From NCBI RefSeq assembly GCF_900112575.1, contig NZ_FOMH01000007.1, positions 62,001 through 126,000 of the forward strand: 64,000 nucleotides of DNA. Direction: 5' to 3'. Positions 33,859-43,415 of this stretch are shown here, piece by piece. The position numbers and the translations under genes were made by a program. Positions within the stretch are counted from its first letter, which is position 1; each line of letters opens with the position of its first letter. The notes under the pieces are model-generated. The model did no database searches, was not told the origin of the DNA, and worked only from the letters and a program-made list of their open reading frames with translations. This DNA comes from Flavobacterium phragmitis. Lineage in GTDB: Bacteria; Bacteroidota; Bacteroidia; Flavobacteriales; Flavobacteriaceae.

Positions 33859-34371
33859 TTAATCCGATAGTGTTTGTGCTAGTATTAACTTTTTGTTCTT
33901 GTCATATTTCCAGAAATCGGTATGAAATTTTGCGCCACCTCTGCAACTCGATGTCAGGGTTTTTTTGGTTTTGTCCACTTTTATATCGCAAAACATATCG
34001 CATTGTGGATTAAAGTTGGATGGGAATTTTAAACTCTCAAATTGTTTGTTCTTTGGATTAAAGATAAAAATTTGATAAATGGTATAAACTCCCATTCCAT
34101 CATCGGTATGATAAACGGCAAAATCTGTAAAACCATCAAAATTGTAATCGTTTATTTCCAGATGAGAAGGTTTGTCGGTTATCGAAGCTTCTAGATTATC
34201 GATAAGTTGTGTTTGTTTGGTTTTGGAATTTTTGATTTTTAAAGATTCAAAACCATCTGCAAAATTTACTTTGAATTCACTTTTATCTTTTTGCATAATC
34301 GACACTTCATTTTGACTGTATGAAACAGCAAAAAAGAAAAGTAAACCAATATGTAAAAAGTGCTTTTTCAA
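33859..34371 (-). CDS. Secreted protein with an FG-GAP-like segment
   Basis: This 170-aa protein has a signal peptide (HFLHIGLLFFFAVSYSQ). INDYNFDGFTDFAVYHTDDG resembles an FG-GAP/XAC2610-type calcium-binding loop. The C-terminal half has a conserved-looking Cys pair (NPQCDMFCDI) and SSCRGG. The gene starts 6 bp after the uvrC stop on the same strand. Function unknown. Confidence 0.75.
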   Translation of the reverse strand: MKKHFLHIGLLFFFAVSYSQNEVSIMQKDKSEFKVNFADGFESLKIKNSKTKQTQLIDNLEASITDKPSHLEINDYNFDGFTDFAVYHTDDGMGVYTIYQIFIFNPKNKQFESLKFPSNFNPQCDMFCDIKVDKTKKTLTSSCRGGAKFHTDFWKYDKNKKLILAQTLSD

Positions 34372-34377
34372 AATAAA

Positions 34378-36177
34378 TTAATTCTCTTTAGGATGATAAA
34401 ATTCGACAATTTTTTTGGCTTTAGAAACACCTATAACGCCTGCAATTTCTTTTTCCGTGGCCAATTTTAATCTTTTAACACTTTTGAAATGCTGAATTAA
34501 GGTTGTCATGGTTTTTTCGCCAATTCCGGGTATGCTTTCTACTGAAGAATTCAAAGCCGCTTTACTTCGTTTATCTCTATGGAACGTAATTCCGAATCGG
34601 TGCGCTTCGTTTCGTAACTGCTGAATTACTTTTAAAGTTTCTGATTTTTTATCCAGATATAACGGAATGGAATCGCCCGGATAAAAAAGTTCTTCCAAAC
34701 GTTTTGCGATACCGATGATCGCAATTTTACCTCGTAATCCTAATTCATCAATACTTTTTAAAGCAGATGAAAGCTGTCCTTTTCCACCGTCGATAATAAT
34801 TAATTGCGGAAGTGGTTCGTTCTCATCTAATAATCTTTTATAACGGCGGTACACGATTTCGGTCATCGAAGCAAAATCGTCTGGACCTTCAACGGTTTTT
34901 ACATTGAAATGACGATAATCTTTTTTGCTTGGTTTTCCGTCTTTAAAAACCACACAAGCCGCAACTGGATTTGTTCCCTGAATATTCGAGTTATCAAAAC
35001 ATTCTATATGTCTTGGCTCAACAGGAAGACGTAAATCTTTCTGCATTTGTGCCATAATTCGGTTTACGTGACGATCCGGATCTACAATCTGTAATTGTTT
35101 TAATTGTTCGATTCGGTAGAATTTTGCATTTCGAATTGATAAATCCAGAATCTGTTTTTTGTCTCCAAGTTGTGGAACGGTTACTTTTATGTTTTCGCCT
35201 AAATCCAATTCGAAAGGAACAATGATTTCTTTAGACAATAACTGAAAGCGTTCACGCAATTCTACAATCGCTAATTCTAATAATTCTTCATCGCTTTCAT
35301 CCAATTTTTTCTTGATGTCTAAAGTATGTGAACGAATAATTGAACCATGCGAAATCTGAAGGAAATTGACATAAGCGGCACTTTCATCAGAGACAATCGA
35401 GAAAACATCAATATTGGTAATCTTCGGATTGATTATCGTTGATCTGGATTGATAATTCTCTAAAACTTCAATCTTTTCTTTGATTTTCTGTGCTTCTTCA
35501 AACTGAAGATTCTGCGCATAAGTATTCATCAATTTTTTGAAATCCTTCAAACTTTCTTTGAAGTTTCCTTTCAGGATTTCTCGAATAGCATTGACTTGTC
35601 TTTGGTATTCTTCTAAAGGTTCCAAACCTTCGCATGGACCTTTGCAATTGCCAATATGATATTCCAGACAAACTTTGAATTTACCAGAATTAATATTCGA
35701 TTCACTCAGATCATAATTACAAGTTCGAAGCGGATACAATTCTTTAATCAAATCTAGAATCGTATAAACCATTTTGAAATTGGTATACGGACCAAAATAT
35801 TCCGAGCCGTCTTTGACCATTCTTCTCGTTAGAAATATTCTCGAAAAAGGTTCTTTTTTAATGCAGATCCACGGATAACTTTTGTCATCACGAAGCAGTA
35901 CATTATATCTTGGCTGAAGTGTTTTTATTAAATTGTTTTCCAGTAAAAGTGCATCGGTTTCGGTTGGAACTACGATGTGTTTTATAGTCACGATTTTTTT
36001 GACCAAAACATTGGTTTTGGCTGTATCGTGAATTTTATTGAAATAGGAAGAAACCCTTTTTTTTAAATTTTTGGCTTTACCAACATACAAGATTTTCCCG
36101 TCTTTATCATAATATTGATAAACGCCGGGATTGTCTGGCAAAGTTAAAATTTGAAGATCTAAGGCTGGTTTTTGCAT
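34378..36177 (-). CDS. uvrC: Excinuclease ABC subunit C
   Basis: This 599-aa protein has the GIY-YIG nuclease (PGVYQYYDKDGKILYVGKAK), a Cys-rich patch (CNYDLSE to CKGPCEGLEP), a UVR motif (FEEAQKIKEKIEVLENYQS), the RNase H-like C-terminal nuclease (CFDNSNIQGTNPVAACV, IIDGGKGQLSSA) and a terminal HhH pair (SIPGIGEKTMTTLIQHF). It makes both incisions in nucleotide excision repair together with UvrA and UvrB, which are not in this window. Confidence 0.97.
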   Translation of the reverse strand: MQKPALDLQILTLPDNPGVYQYYDKDGKILYVGKAKNLKKRVSSYFNKIHDTAKTNVLVKKIVTIKHIVVPTETDALLLENNLIKTLQPRYNVLLRDDKSYPWICIKKEPFSRIFLTRRMVKDGSEYFGPYTNFKMVYTILDLIKELYPLRTCNYDLSESNINSGKFKVCLEYHIGNCKGPCEGLEPLEEYQRQVNAIREILKGNFKESLKDFKKLMNTYAQNLQFEEAQKIKEKIEVLENYQSRSTIINPKITNIDVFSIVSDESAAYVNFLQISHGSIIRSHTLDIKKKLDESDEELLELAIVELRERFQLLSKEIIVPFELDLGENIKVTVPQLGDKKQILDLSIRNAKFYRIEQLKQLQIVDPDRHVNRIMAQMQKDLRLPVEPRHIECFDNSNIQGTNPVAACVVFKDGKPSKKDYRHFNVKTVEGPDDFASMTEIVYRRYKRLLDENEPLPQLIIIDGGKGQLSSALKSIDELGLRGKIAIIGIAKRLEELFYPGDSIPLYLDKKSETLKVIQQLRNEAHRFGITFHRDKRSKAALNSSVESIPGIGEKTMTTLIQHFKSVKRLKLATEKEIAGVIGVSKAKKIVEFYHPKEN

Positions 36178-36314
36178 TCTTTTTTGTTTCTGAAGATATC
36201 CGAAAAGCTTTTTTCAAAAACCATTCCGATTTCCAAATGAAGCTTAACATTGAATTAGTTTCAAATTTACGAAATCAAAAGAATAATTTCTATATTTAGA
36301 TTTTATAATTCTAC

Positions 36315-37292
36315 ATGAAAAATAGTGCTCCATTAGTTATTTTTGGCGAATCGATTTTGCCGGGAGAACATAGAACCATAAACGTCGAAATCGCTAGACT
36401 GCATACCACAACTAAGTTGAATATTCCTGTTATTGTGCGTCGTTCCAAGCATGAAGGCCCTGTTGTTTTATTTTCTGCAGGAATTCACGGAGACGAAATC
36501 AATGGTGTTGAAATTGTTCGTCAGATCATCAGTAAAAAAATTAACAGACCTTCTCGCGGTACCATTATTTGTATTCCGGTGATTAATATGTACGGTTTTG
36601 TCAATAAATCAAGAGAGTTTCCGGATGGTCGGGATTTAAACCGAGTTTTCCCAGGAAGTAAAAAAGGTTCTTTGGCGAGCCGATTTGCCTATCATATAGT
36701 CGAAGAAATTTTGCCGATTTTAGATTATGCAGTCGATTTTCATGCCGGAGGAGCAAGCCGTTTCAATGCGCCTCAGATTAGAATTACCGAAAACAATCCT
36801 GATCTGAAAGTTTTGGCCGATGTTTTTAATGCACCATTTACTTTGTATTCTAAAAATATAAATGGCTCTTTTAGAAAAACGTCTGAAAATGCCAATGTAA
36901 AAATGCTTCTTTTTGAAGGTGGGAAATCTTTGGATATCAATAACGAAATTGCCAATCAGGGTGTTTTAGGAACCAAACGTTTGCTTCATTATTTGGAAAT
37001 GTTGGATGCCAAACAAATCGCAGAACCAGCATTGACACCTTCCATTTATATCAAACAATCGGTTTGGCTTCGTGCGAAATGTTCGGGTTTACTGCATGAT
37101 TTTAATTTGATTGGAAAATTTGTAACCAAAGGAACTATCTTAGCCATTATTACAGATCCCTTTGGGAAATTTGAACAGAAGATCAAAGCACCGCATGATG
37201 GTTATGTAATTAATGCCAACCATTCGCCGATAGTTTACGAAGGCGATGCTATTTATCATTTATCTAAAACCCCAGACAATGCCGACGAGTAA
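36315..37292 (+). CDS. Succinylglutamate desuccinylase/aspartoacylase-family protein
   Basis: This 325-aa protein has the zinc carboxypeptidase-like motif AGIHGDEINGVEIV (His and Glu ligands) and DFHAGGASRFNAPQIR (third ligand). A C-terminal biotinyl-like barrel (KGTILAIITDPFGKFEQKIKAP) is also typical of this family. It probably deacylates an N-acyl amino acid or related small molecule; the exact substrate is unclear. The next gene overlaps its end by 14 bp. Confidence 0.88.
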   Translation: MKNSAPLVIFGESILPGEHRTINVEIARLHTTTKLNIPVIVRRSKHEGPVVLFSAGIHGDEINGVEIVRQIISKKINRPSRGTIICIPVINMYGFVNKSREFPDGRDLNRVFPGSKKGSLASRFAYHIVEEILPILDYAVDFHAGGASRFNAPQIRITENNPDLKVLADVFNAPFTLYSKNINGSFRKTSENANVKMLLFEGGKSLDINNEIANQGVLGTKRLLHYLEMLDAKQIAEPALTPSIYIKQSVWLRAKCSGLLHDFNLIGKFVTKGTILAIITDPFGKFEQKIKAPHDGYVINANHSPIVYEGDAIYHLSKTPDNADE

Positions 37293-37848
37293 AAAAGAAC
37301 TCCGAACAGAATACAAAAATCTACGTAAAGCACTTTCTTTTGATGAAATAGAAGAAAAAAGTCTGGCGATTGCCAATCAATTAATCCAAATGCCAATTTG
37401 GGATAAAAGTTATTATCATGTTTTTCTTCCGATTGAAGAACATAAAGAAGTAAATACCGAATTTGTCCTGCACTTACTTTCTGGAAAAGACAAAGAAATC
37501 CTGATTTCTAAAAGTGATTTTGAATCTAGAAAAATGACTCATTTTCTTTTAACAGACAATACCAAAATAAAGAAAAATGAATACAATATTCCAGAACCTG
37601 TTGATGGAATTGAAGTGCCATCGTCTAAAGTGGAAGTTGTTTTTGTACCACTTTTGGCGTATGATGTTTTGGGAAACCGAATTGGTTATGGAAAAGGGTT
37701 TTATGATAAATTCCTTTCAGAGTGCAAACCAGAAACCATCAAAATCGGACTTTCATTTTTCGAACCTGTGAACGAGATTGATGATGTTTTTGAATCGGAT
37801 ATCAAACTGGATTTTTGTGTGACGCCTGAGAAAGTTTATCAGTTTTAG
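37279..37848 (+). CDS. 5-Formyltetrahydrofolate cyclo-ligase
   Basis: The product is 189 aa from the ATG at 37279, inside the end of the upstream gene. The family pattern is clear: TSKKELRTEYKNLRKALS at the N terminus, VFVPLLAYDVLGNRIGYGKG and FYDKFL near the active site. It recycles 5-formyl-THF to 5,10-methenyl-THF using ATP. Overlap of reading frames suggests coupled translation with the aspartoacylase-like gene. Confidence 0.94.
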   Translation: MPTSKKELRTEYKNLRKALSFDEIEEKSLAIANQLIQMPIWDKSYYHVFLPIEEHKEVNTEFVLHLLSGKDKEILISKSDFESRKMTHFLLTDNTKIKKNEYNIPEPVDGIEVPSSKVEVVFVPLLAYDVLGNRIGYGKGFYDKFLSECKPETIKIGLSFFEPVNEIDDVFESDIKLDFCVTPEKVYQF

Positions 37849-37854
37849 TTTCAC

Positions 37855-37930
37855 GATTTTTTTTGCCACAGATTAAAATGATTAAATGGATTAATCTTTT
37901 GAAATCCTTTAATCTGTGGCAAAAAAAATC
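37855..37930. repeat. Perfect 21-bp inverted repeat after the cyclo-ligase gene
   Basis: The arms GATTTTTTTTGCCACAGATTA (20 of 21 bases given as GATTTTTTTTGCCACAGATT) at 37855-37875 and the complement at 37910-37930 are exact. The distal run of A residues would read as T on the other strand. It may terminate transcription but belongs to the same style of palindrome as others in the window. Confidence 0.7.
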
Positions 37931-38212
37931 ATTCCAGTGCTTAACACAATCGTTGCCGATATGCTGAACGTAGACGCACTGCGGTGCGTCTCTACAATTC
38001 TGTGTGGAATGACAGAACTAAAAAATATTTTCTAAAGAATTCCCTTAAAAATCAAGGTTTCCAAAATTATTTTCTCGTAAGAAAAATAATTTTAAATTTT
38101 TTGGCACGATTTTGCATACTCGAAAATTGCAAATAATCGCCTCTAGTACATCCGGAATGCTAGTCCTTATTTGAAACCAAAATTTATTTACTAATCTTTA
38201 AAAAATTACTTT
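37931..38212. other. Rest of the 364-bp spacer before the VWA lipoprotein gene
   Basis: No ORF was found. It contains one copy of the GTAGACGCACTGCGGTGCGT hairpin at 37970-37995, a three-copy family in this window (others at 51243-51272 and 52529-52553). The remaining 38000-38212 is AT-rich upstream sequence with no clear TAnnTTTG element. Confidence 0.5.
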
Positions 38213-39766
38213 ATGAGAAATTTTAATTTCTTTATGATGGCATTCCTTGTACTTACTATTTTCAGCTGTAAGAAAGCTGATTATGCTACAGAAGAGAGTG
38301 CAGATGCAAGTGAAATTGCAGTAGCCACAACGGATTCCGTTTTAGACGAAGAATATATGCCAGAACCCAACACAGAGAGCTATGCAGGACTAGAAGAAAA
38401 TCCGTTTGAATCGCCGATTAAATCTCCACTTTCTACTTTTTCTATAGATGTTGATAATGCATCTTATACCAATATTCGCCGATTTATTAACGAAGGACAA
38501 AAAGTGCCAAAAGACGCTGTTCGCGTAGAAGAAATGATTAATTTTTTCAAATACAAATATCCGCAGCCAGATGGCCAGCATCCTTTTGCAATTCATACGG
38601 AATACAGCGATTGTCCTTGGAATAAAAACAGCCGATTGCTAAAGATTGGTTTGCAGGGAAAGGACGTTCCAATGGCACATTTGCCGGCTACTAATTTGGT
38701 TTTTTTAGTGGATGTTTCGGGTTCTATGGATGAACCCAATAAATTACCATTGTTAAAAGAATCCATGAAAATCTTAGTGAAAGAACTTCGCAGTACCGAC
38801 AGAGTCTCGATTGTAGTTTACGCAGGTTCAGCTGGTGTAGTTTTGGAGCCAACATCTGGCGAAAACAAAGATGAAATTATGGATGCCTTTGATGAGTTGC
38901 ACGCAGGCGGAAGCACAGCGGGAGGAGAAGGAATCGAATTAGCTTACAAACTGGCACAGGAAAATTTTATTAAAGGAGGAAATAACAGAGTAGTTATAGC
39001 CACTGATGGTGATTTTAATGTTGGAGCTTCTACCGATGATGATATGCTGAAATTGATTGAACAAAAAAGAGAATCGGGTGTTTACTTGACTGTTTTAGGA
39101 TTTGGAATGGGAAATTATAAAGATTCTAAAATGGAAATTCTAGCCGATAAAGGAAACGGAAATTACGCTTATATCGATAACATTCAGGAAGCCAATCGTT
39201 TTCTTGGAAAAGAATTTAAAGGTTCTATGTTTGCCATAGCGAAAGATGTAAAAATCCAAATTGAGTTTAATCCGAATTATGTTCTGGCATATCGATTGAT
39301 TGGTTATGAAAACCGAAAACTAAATGCTGAAGATTTTAAAAATGATAAAATTGATGCTGGTGAATTAGGAAGCGGACACTCCGTTACAGCTTTATATGAA
39401 ATAATTCCTGTTGGGGTTGAAAGTGATTACATTCCGTCAGACTTAAAATATACCAAAACACAGAAAGTGTCTGAAAATCATAGTGATGAATTAGCTACAG
39501 TGAAATTTAGATATAAAAAACCTGATGGCGATAAAAGCATTGAAATAGTAAATGTAATAGCAGATAAGAAAACGAGTCTAGAAAACAGTTCTCCAGATTT
39601 CAAATTTGCAACTGCAGTTTCCTGGTTCGGATTAAAATTGCGTGACTCAAAATATATTGCCAATACTTCTAGTTCAGATATAAAAAGACTGGCAAAATCC
39701 GGTTTGCAAAATGATGATGAAGGTTACAGAGCAGAGTTTGTACGACTGGTTGATGCAGTAAATTAA
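38213..39766 (+). CDS. VWA-domain lipoprotein (YfbK-like)
   Basis: This 517-aa protein has a lipoprotein signal with Cys19 (LTIFSC). An N-terminal region (SPLSTFSIDVDNASYTNIRRF) precedes the VWA domain whose MIDAS motif is FLVDVSGSMDEP with Asp167. A C-terminal DUF3520-like module covers about residues 340-517. The layout matches YfbK-type surface VWA proteins of Bacteroidota. It is monocistronic with a terminator at 39789. Role probably in envelope protein contacts; not known. Confidence 0.9.
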   Translation: MRNFNFFMMAFLVLTIFSCKKADYATEESADASEIAVATTDSVLDEEYMPEPNTESYAGLEENPFESPIKSPLSTFSIDVDNASYTNIRRFINEGQKVPKDAVRVEEMINFFKYKYPQPDGQHPFAIHTEYSDCPWNKNSRLLKIGLQGKDVPMAHLPATNLVFLVDVSGSMDEPNKLPLLKESMKILVKELRSTDRVSIVVYAGSAGVVLEPTSGENKDEIMDAFDELHAGGSTAGGEGIELAYKLAQENFIKGGNNRVVIATDGDFNVGASTDDDMLKLIEQKRESGVYLTVLGFGMGNYKDSKMEILADKGNGNYAYIDNIQEANRFLGKEFKGSMFAIAKDVKIQIEFNPNYVLAYRLIGYENRKLNAEDFKNDKIDAGELGSGHSVTALYEIIPVGVESDYIPSDLKYTKTQKVSENHSDELATVKFRYKKPDGDKSIEIVNVIADKKTSLENSSPDFKFATAVSWFGLKLRDSKYIANTSSSDIKRLAKSGLQNDDEGYRAEFVRLVDAVN

Positions 39767-39788
39767 AAATAAATTCCCAAAAAAAGAG

Positions 39789-39832
39789 AAATTCCAAATC
39801 CCAATTTTAAAATTGGAATTTGGAATTTTTTA
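39789..39832. terminator. Terminator-like palindrome after the VWA lipoprotein gene
   Basis: AAATTCCAAATCCCAATTTT and its imperfect mirror AAAATTGGAATTTGGAATTT form a long stem ending in a T-run. A closely related sequence terminates the trans-sulfuration gene at 55591-55636. It lies between convergent genes (batE on the other strand). Confidence 0.7.
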
Positions 39833-39850
39833 TTTGAATATTTTTAAAAT

Positions 39851-40597
39851 TTATTTTACTTCTTTGATGGTTGAAGATTCAATCCAGCCTTGGGTTCCAT
39901 CTGTTAATTCGACTTTTTTCCAGTCAGCTGTGGTTTCTAAAACATAAACTTTTGCTCCTTCATGTAACAGAATAATACCGTTGGCAGATTTTTGAGGTTT
40001 TGCGCGAACCTGGCTCATTTCAGAAAAAACAATAGCAACACGATCGTTGTCAAAATGACGTTTTTCAGCTACAGCAGCCGATATGCTTAAAGCAAAAGCA
40101 ATCAGGAAAATGAACATTCCAACAAAATAGATTCTTTTTGAAATGGTTGCTTTTGAAAAGTAATAACCAATAAAGCTCAGTAAAAAGACAAATCCAATTG
40201 CAACAGCAATTTTTGCCCACATATTATAATCAAAAATAGAAGTAAAGTTCTGAATCAATTTGGCAAAACCAACTTTTGGAACTTCTTTAATCTCATCGAT
40301 TGTCAGCTTTTTAGCAAACTTTAAGTTGTTTAAGGTTTCTGGATCATTTGGTTTTAAAACCAATGCTTTTTCATAATTGTAAATCGAAGGCGCAACCTGA
40401 TTTAGTTTGTAATAACAGTTTCCGAGATTAAAATACAATTCAGCAGATTGTAATTTATCTTCTTTTACTATGTTTTCATAAACCTGTACAGCTTCTTTGT
40501 ATTGTCCTTTTTGGTATAACGCATTTCCTGCTTCAAAGCGTCCTTGCGCAAAGAAAACCTGTGAGATGAATAAAAAGAGATATAGTATATTTTTCAT
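39851..40597 (-). CDS. batE: BatE-type TPR/SH3 protein
   Basis: This 248-aa protein has a signal peptide, about three TPR repeats (GNALYQKGQYKEAVQVYENI, YFNLGNCYYKLNQVAPSIYN), two membrane helices near residues 130-180, and a C-terminal SH3-like fold (VRAKPQKSANGIILLHEGAK, then ADWKKVELTDGTQGWI). This is the last gene of the bat operon. It sits in the inner membrane and probably senses or presents ligand to the Bat VWA complex. Confidence 0.88.
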   Translation of the reverse strand: MKNILYLFLFISQVFFAQGRFEAGNALYQKGQYKEAVQVYENIVKEDKLQSAELYFNLGNCYYKLNQVAPSIYNYEKALVLKPNDPETLNNLKFAKKLTIDEIKEVPKVGFAKLIQNFTSIFDYNMWAKIAVAIGFVFLLSFIGYYFSKATISKRIYFVGMFIFLIAFALSISAAVAEKRHFDNDRVAIVFSEMSQVRAKPQKSANGIILLHEGAKVYVLETTADWKKVELTDGTQGWIESSTIKEVK

Positions 40598-40692
40598 TTT
40601 CTAAAATATTGTAATAAGATCTTCAACTTTGCGAACTTAAATTCAACGCAATCTAAATCAATTTTCTTAGCGTACTTTGCGGTAAAAAAAAA

Positions 40693-42438
40693 CTAAACAA
40701 TCTGTTTTTCTAGTTCAGAAATAATCAATACCGCTTTGTTATAATCCTGTTGAATCGAAGCGCTTGATGCTGGTGCATAACGCGCAAATTCACAGTTTTC
40801 AGTCAAATCAATAAAATTCTGAACAGTTTCTGCATTGGCGTTTCTGGACAATAACAATTCTCTGATATTATCCTTACTCATTTCTGAAGTTTCTATATGC
40901 AATTTCGCTTTTAGGAAATTGTGCATTGCTTTTTCTAATGCGATATAGAAAGGTTCTTTATTGTTAAGATGTTTTTTAGCCTGAGACAGATATTTTTTGG
41001 CCAGTTTATTGTTCATTCTAATTCTGTTTCCGGTAACATCACTGTCCATAGCCTCTTTTTTCTTCTTAGCTAAAATAATAAGCGGAATGATGATGAAAGG
41101 GGCAAACAATAAACCTAAATACAAATCTGAACCGTAAAACTCTTTTTTAGCAATAGGAATTAAAACTGTTTTAGATTTGATGTTTTTAAAATGATCCGTT
41201 TGAGCAATTGCATTTTTAGAAGCCGTTCCTGTATTTGCTTCTGCTGGTGTCGGTCCGTCCAGAACATCAACCATAATTTCTTTTGAGGTTATGGTTTTAT
41301 AAGTACCAGAACTCAAATCGAAATACGAAAACTGCATTGGTTTAATCGCATATTTTCCTCTGTATTGAGGAACGATAGTATATTTGTCCGAAATTCTTCC
41401 AGACATTCCTGCTAACGAAGTGGTTACGCTTTCATCATGAACAGGGTCATACATTTCCAATGCATTAGGTACAACAGGTTTTGGAAGTGTAAATAACTTC
41501 ATATTTCCAGTTCCCTGCGCACTAACAATTAAATCAAGACCTTCGCCATTTTTAAGTGTTGTTTTGGATGGCGTAACAGTAAAGTTCAGCTTACCAACAG
41601 CACCTGTAAAACCTTCTGGTTTACCTGCTTCAGGTAATGGTTTTACATTGATTGTTTTGGCTCCGGCAGAAACTACTCTGTTGTCATCTACTGGAATTAC
41701 CTGACCAAACATATTTATTTTACCAGAAGCTACTTGTATCCCAATGTCTAACGAAAGGGGTTCTATAGTTAGTTTTCCTGATTTTTGAGGATATAAAATA
41801 GTTTTCTTTAAAATCACATAATAACATCTCTGACCCTGAAAAGAACCTTCTTCAATTGCCAGTTGCTTAATATCAATATTTTGATTCCAGAAATCATTGT
41901 ATTTTGGTTTAGCCAATTCTTTAAAACCAGTAACTCCAATGTTGTTGAAATAGAGTTTGTAAACTACTGTAATTGGTTCGTTCAGATACGGATTTGTTTT
42001 AGAAATCTCTGCAACCAAAGTCAATAATTCATTTGGTGATCCGGGAGGTCTGTCGTTTGGATCTCTTTCTTGTGCAACAGCGTTGGTAACGGTAACTTTG
42101 ATTGGAGAAGTTTTATAAACTTGTCCATTATATTCTATTGAAGCCTGTTTAATTAGAAGTGCTCCTTTTCTTTCGGGCTGTAAAATATAAGAGTAAATTT
42201 TTTGAAAAGAACTTCTTCCGTTTATCCAAGACTGGCTGATTTGCTGACTTGGTCCTGCAACAAGTCTGAATCCTTCAAAAGCAGGTTGTTCGAAGTTGTC
42301 TCCGTCAACATTCATGATGAAGTCTATACGAAGTCTTTCGTTCAATCCAAGTGTATTTTTGCTGACTTTGGCTTCAAATTGTACTTGAGCCATTAGTCCT
42401 TGAAAAGTGAGTAGGAATAGAATTAAATATCTTTTCAT
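40693..42438 (-). CDS. batD: BatD family protein
   Basis: This 581-aa protein has a signal peptide (KRYLILFLLTFQGLMA) and several Ig-like beta domains with the BatD pattern, e.g. VQFEAKVSKNTLGLNERLRI and PYLNEPITVVYKLYFNNIGV. One membrane segment (LYLGLLFAPFIIIPLIILA) lies around residue 440, followed by a cytosolic helical tail. BatD proteins partner with BatA/BatB VWA proteins in aerotolerance and envelope stress. Confidence 0.92.
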   Translation of the reverse strand: MKRYLILFLLTFQGLMAQVQFEAKVSKNTLGLNERLRIDFIMNVDGDNFEQPAFEGFRLVAGPSQQISQSWINGRSSFQKIYSYILQPERKGALLIKQASIEYNGQVYKTSPIKVTVTNAVAQERDPNDRPPGSPNELLTLVAEISKTNPYLNEPITVVYKLYFNNIGVTGFKELAKPKYNDFWNQNIDIKQLAIEEGSFQGQRCYYVILKKTILYPQKSGKLTIEPLSLDIGIQVASGKINMFGQVIPVDDNRVVSAGAKTINVKPLPEAGKPEGFTGAVGKLNFTVTPSKTTLKNGEGLDLIVSAQGTGNMKLFTLPKPVVPNALEMYDPVHDESVTTSLAGMSGRISDKYTIVPQYRGKYAIKPMQFSYFDLSSGTYKTITSKEIMVDVLDGPTPAEANTGTASKNAIAQTDHFKNIKSKTVLIPIAKKEFYGSDLYLGLLFAPFIIIPLIILAKKKKEAMDSDVTGNRIRMNNKLAKKYLSQAKKHLNNKEPFYIALEKAMHNFLKAKLHIETSEMSKDNIRELLLSRNANAETVQNFIDLTENCEFARYAPASSASIQQDYNKAVLIISELEKQIV

Positions 42439-42458
42439 TACTTGTTTTAATCGTTGTT

Positions 42459-42522
42459 TGTTTAACTGTTTAATCGTTTAACCGTTTTGTAATAACAAAT
42501 AAAACGATTAAACGATTCAACT
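42459..42522. repeat. Inverted repeat in the batC-batD spacer
   Basis: GTTTAACTGTTTAATCGTTT and AAACGATTAAACGATTCAAC are imperfect complements. The element fills most of the 88-bp spacer and would form a hairpin within the operon transcript. Confidence 0.6.
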
Positions 42523-42526
42523 TATT

Positions 42527-43297
42527 TTACCAGTCTTTTTCTGTTTTCTTTGGGTTTCCTTTTACTTTTTGAGCGTTAACTTTATCCTGAATTTTCTTTT
42601 CTTCGTTGTTAACGGCATCTAATAAATTCTGAACACGTTCTTTAGATATGCCGCCTGGCTGTGGTTTTGGCTGTCCCTGATTGTCTGACTTGTCGTCTTT
42701 CTTAGGATCATTTTTGCCATCTTTTTTGTCTTTATCCTGATCGCCTTTGTCGTCTTTTTTATCCTTGTCTTTGTTCTGATCTTTATTTTTGTCCTTGTCT
42801 TTATCTTTATTTTTATCCTTGTTTTTGTCCTTATCCTTATTCTTGTCTTTGTTCTGATCGTTTTTAGGAGGATTCTCTTTTAATTTTTGTTTTGCGTAGG
42901 CATAATTGTAACGCGTTTCCTCATCCGTTGGATCATTTCGTAAAGCTTGTTTGTAAGCTTCTACTGCCTGAGTATAATCTTTCTCTTTCATGAAAGTATT
43001 TCCAAGATTATGATAAGCCTTGTGTTTTTCAGGTCGCGTTTTGGCATTTTTTATGGCTTTCGCGTAAGCGTATTTAGCCTCAGAAATCTGATTTTGTCTA
43101 TAAATAGTGTTTCCTAAATTATATGGCGCTGTTGATTTTTTAGGAAATTTTGATTCCGAAATTCTATAGTTTGCTTCAGCATCAACAAATTTATTCTGTT
43201 TATATTCTTCATTCCCAACAGGCAATGATTTGTCTTTCTCTTGTGCAGAAACTGCAAAAGAAACGGTTAGTAAAATATAAAGAAGTAAATTTTTCAT
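42527..43297 (-). CDS. batC: BatC-type TPR protein with a Lys/Asp-rich tail
   Basis: This 256-aa protein has a signal peptide and TPR repeats between about residues 25 and 140 (KSTAPYNLGNTIYRQNQISE, KAYHNLGNTFMKEKDYTQAV). From about residue 145 to 215 it is almost only K, D, N and Q, made of repeated NKDK units. The C-terminal helix follows (GISKERVQNLLDAVNNEEKK). The charged stretch is probably disordered. It is the BatC position of the operon. Confidence 0.88.
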   Translation of the reverse strand: MKNLLLYILLTVSFAVSAQEKDKSLPVGNEEYKQNKFVDAEANYRISESKFPKKSTAPYNLGNTIYRQNQISEAKYAYAKAIKNAKTRPEKHKAYHNLGNTFMKEKDYTQAVEAYKQALRNDPTDEETRYNYAYAKQKLKENPPKNDQNKDKNKDKDKNKDKNKDKDKDKNKDQNKDKDKKDDKGDQDKDKKDGKNDPKKDDKSDNQGQPKPQPGGISKERVQNLLDAVNNEEKKIQDKVNAQKVKGNPKKTEKDW

Positions 43298-43415
43298 TCT
43301 TAGTTTTTATTTTTTTTTGACACGAATGTCACTAATTGTCACTAATTTTTTTATTTCTTTTTGAATTTCACAAATTAAACAATTTGTTATTCGTGTAAAT
43401 TCGAGCAATTAGTGG

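Noticed and set aside
42680..42870. Possible repeat array or frameshift in batC
   Set aside because: The repeats are in frame and encode a charged linker with intact sequence on both sides.
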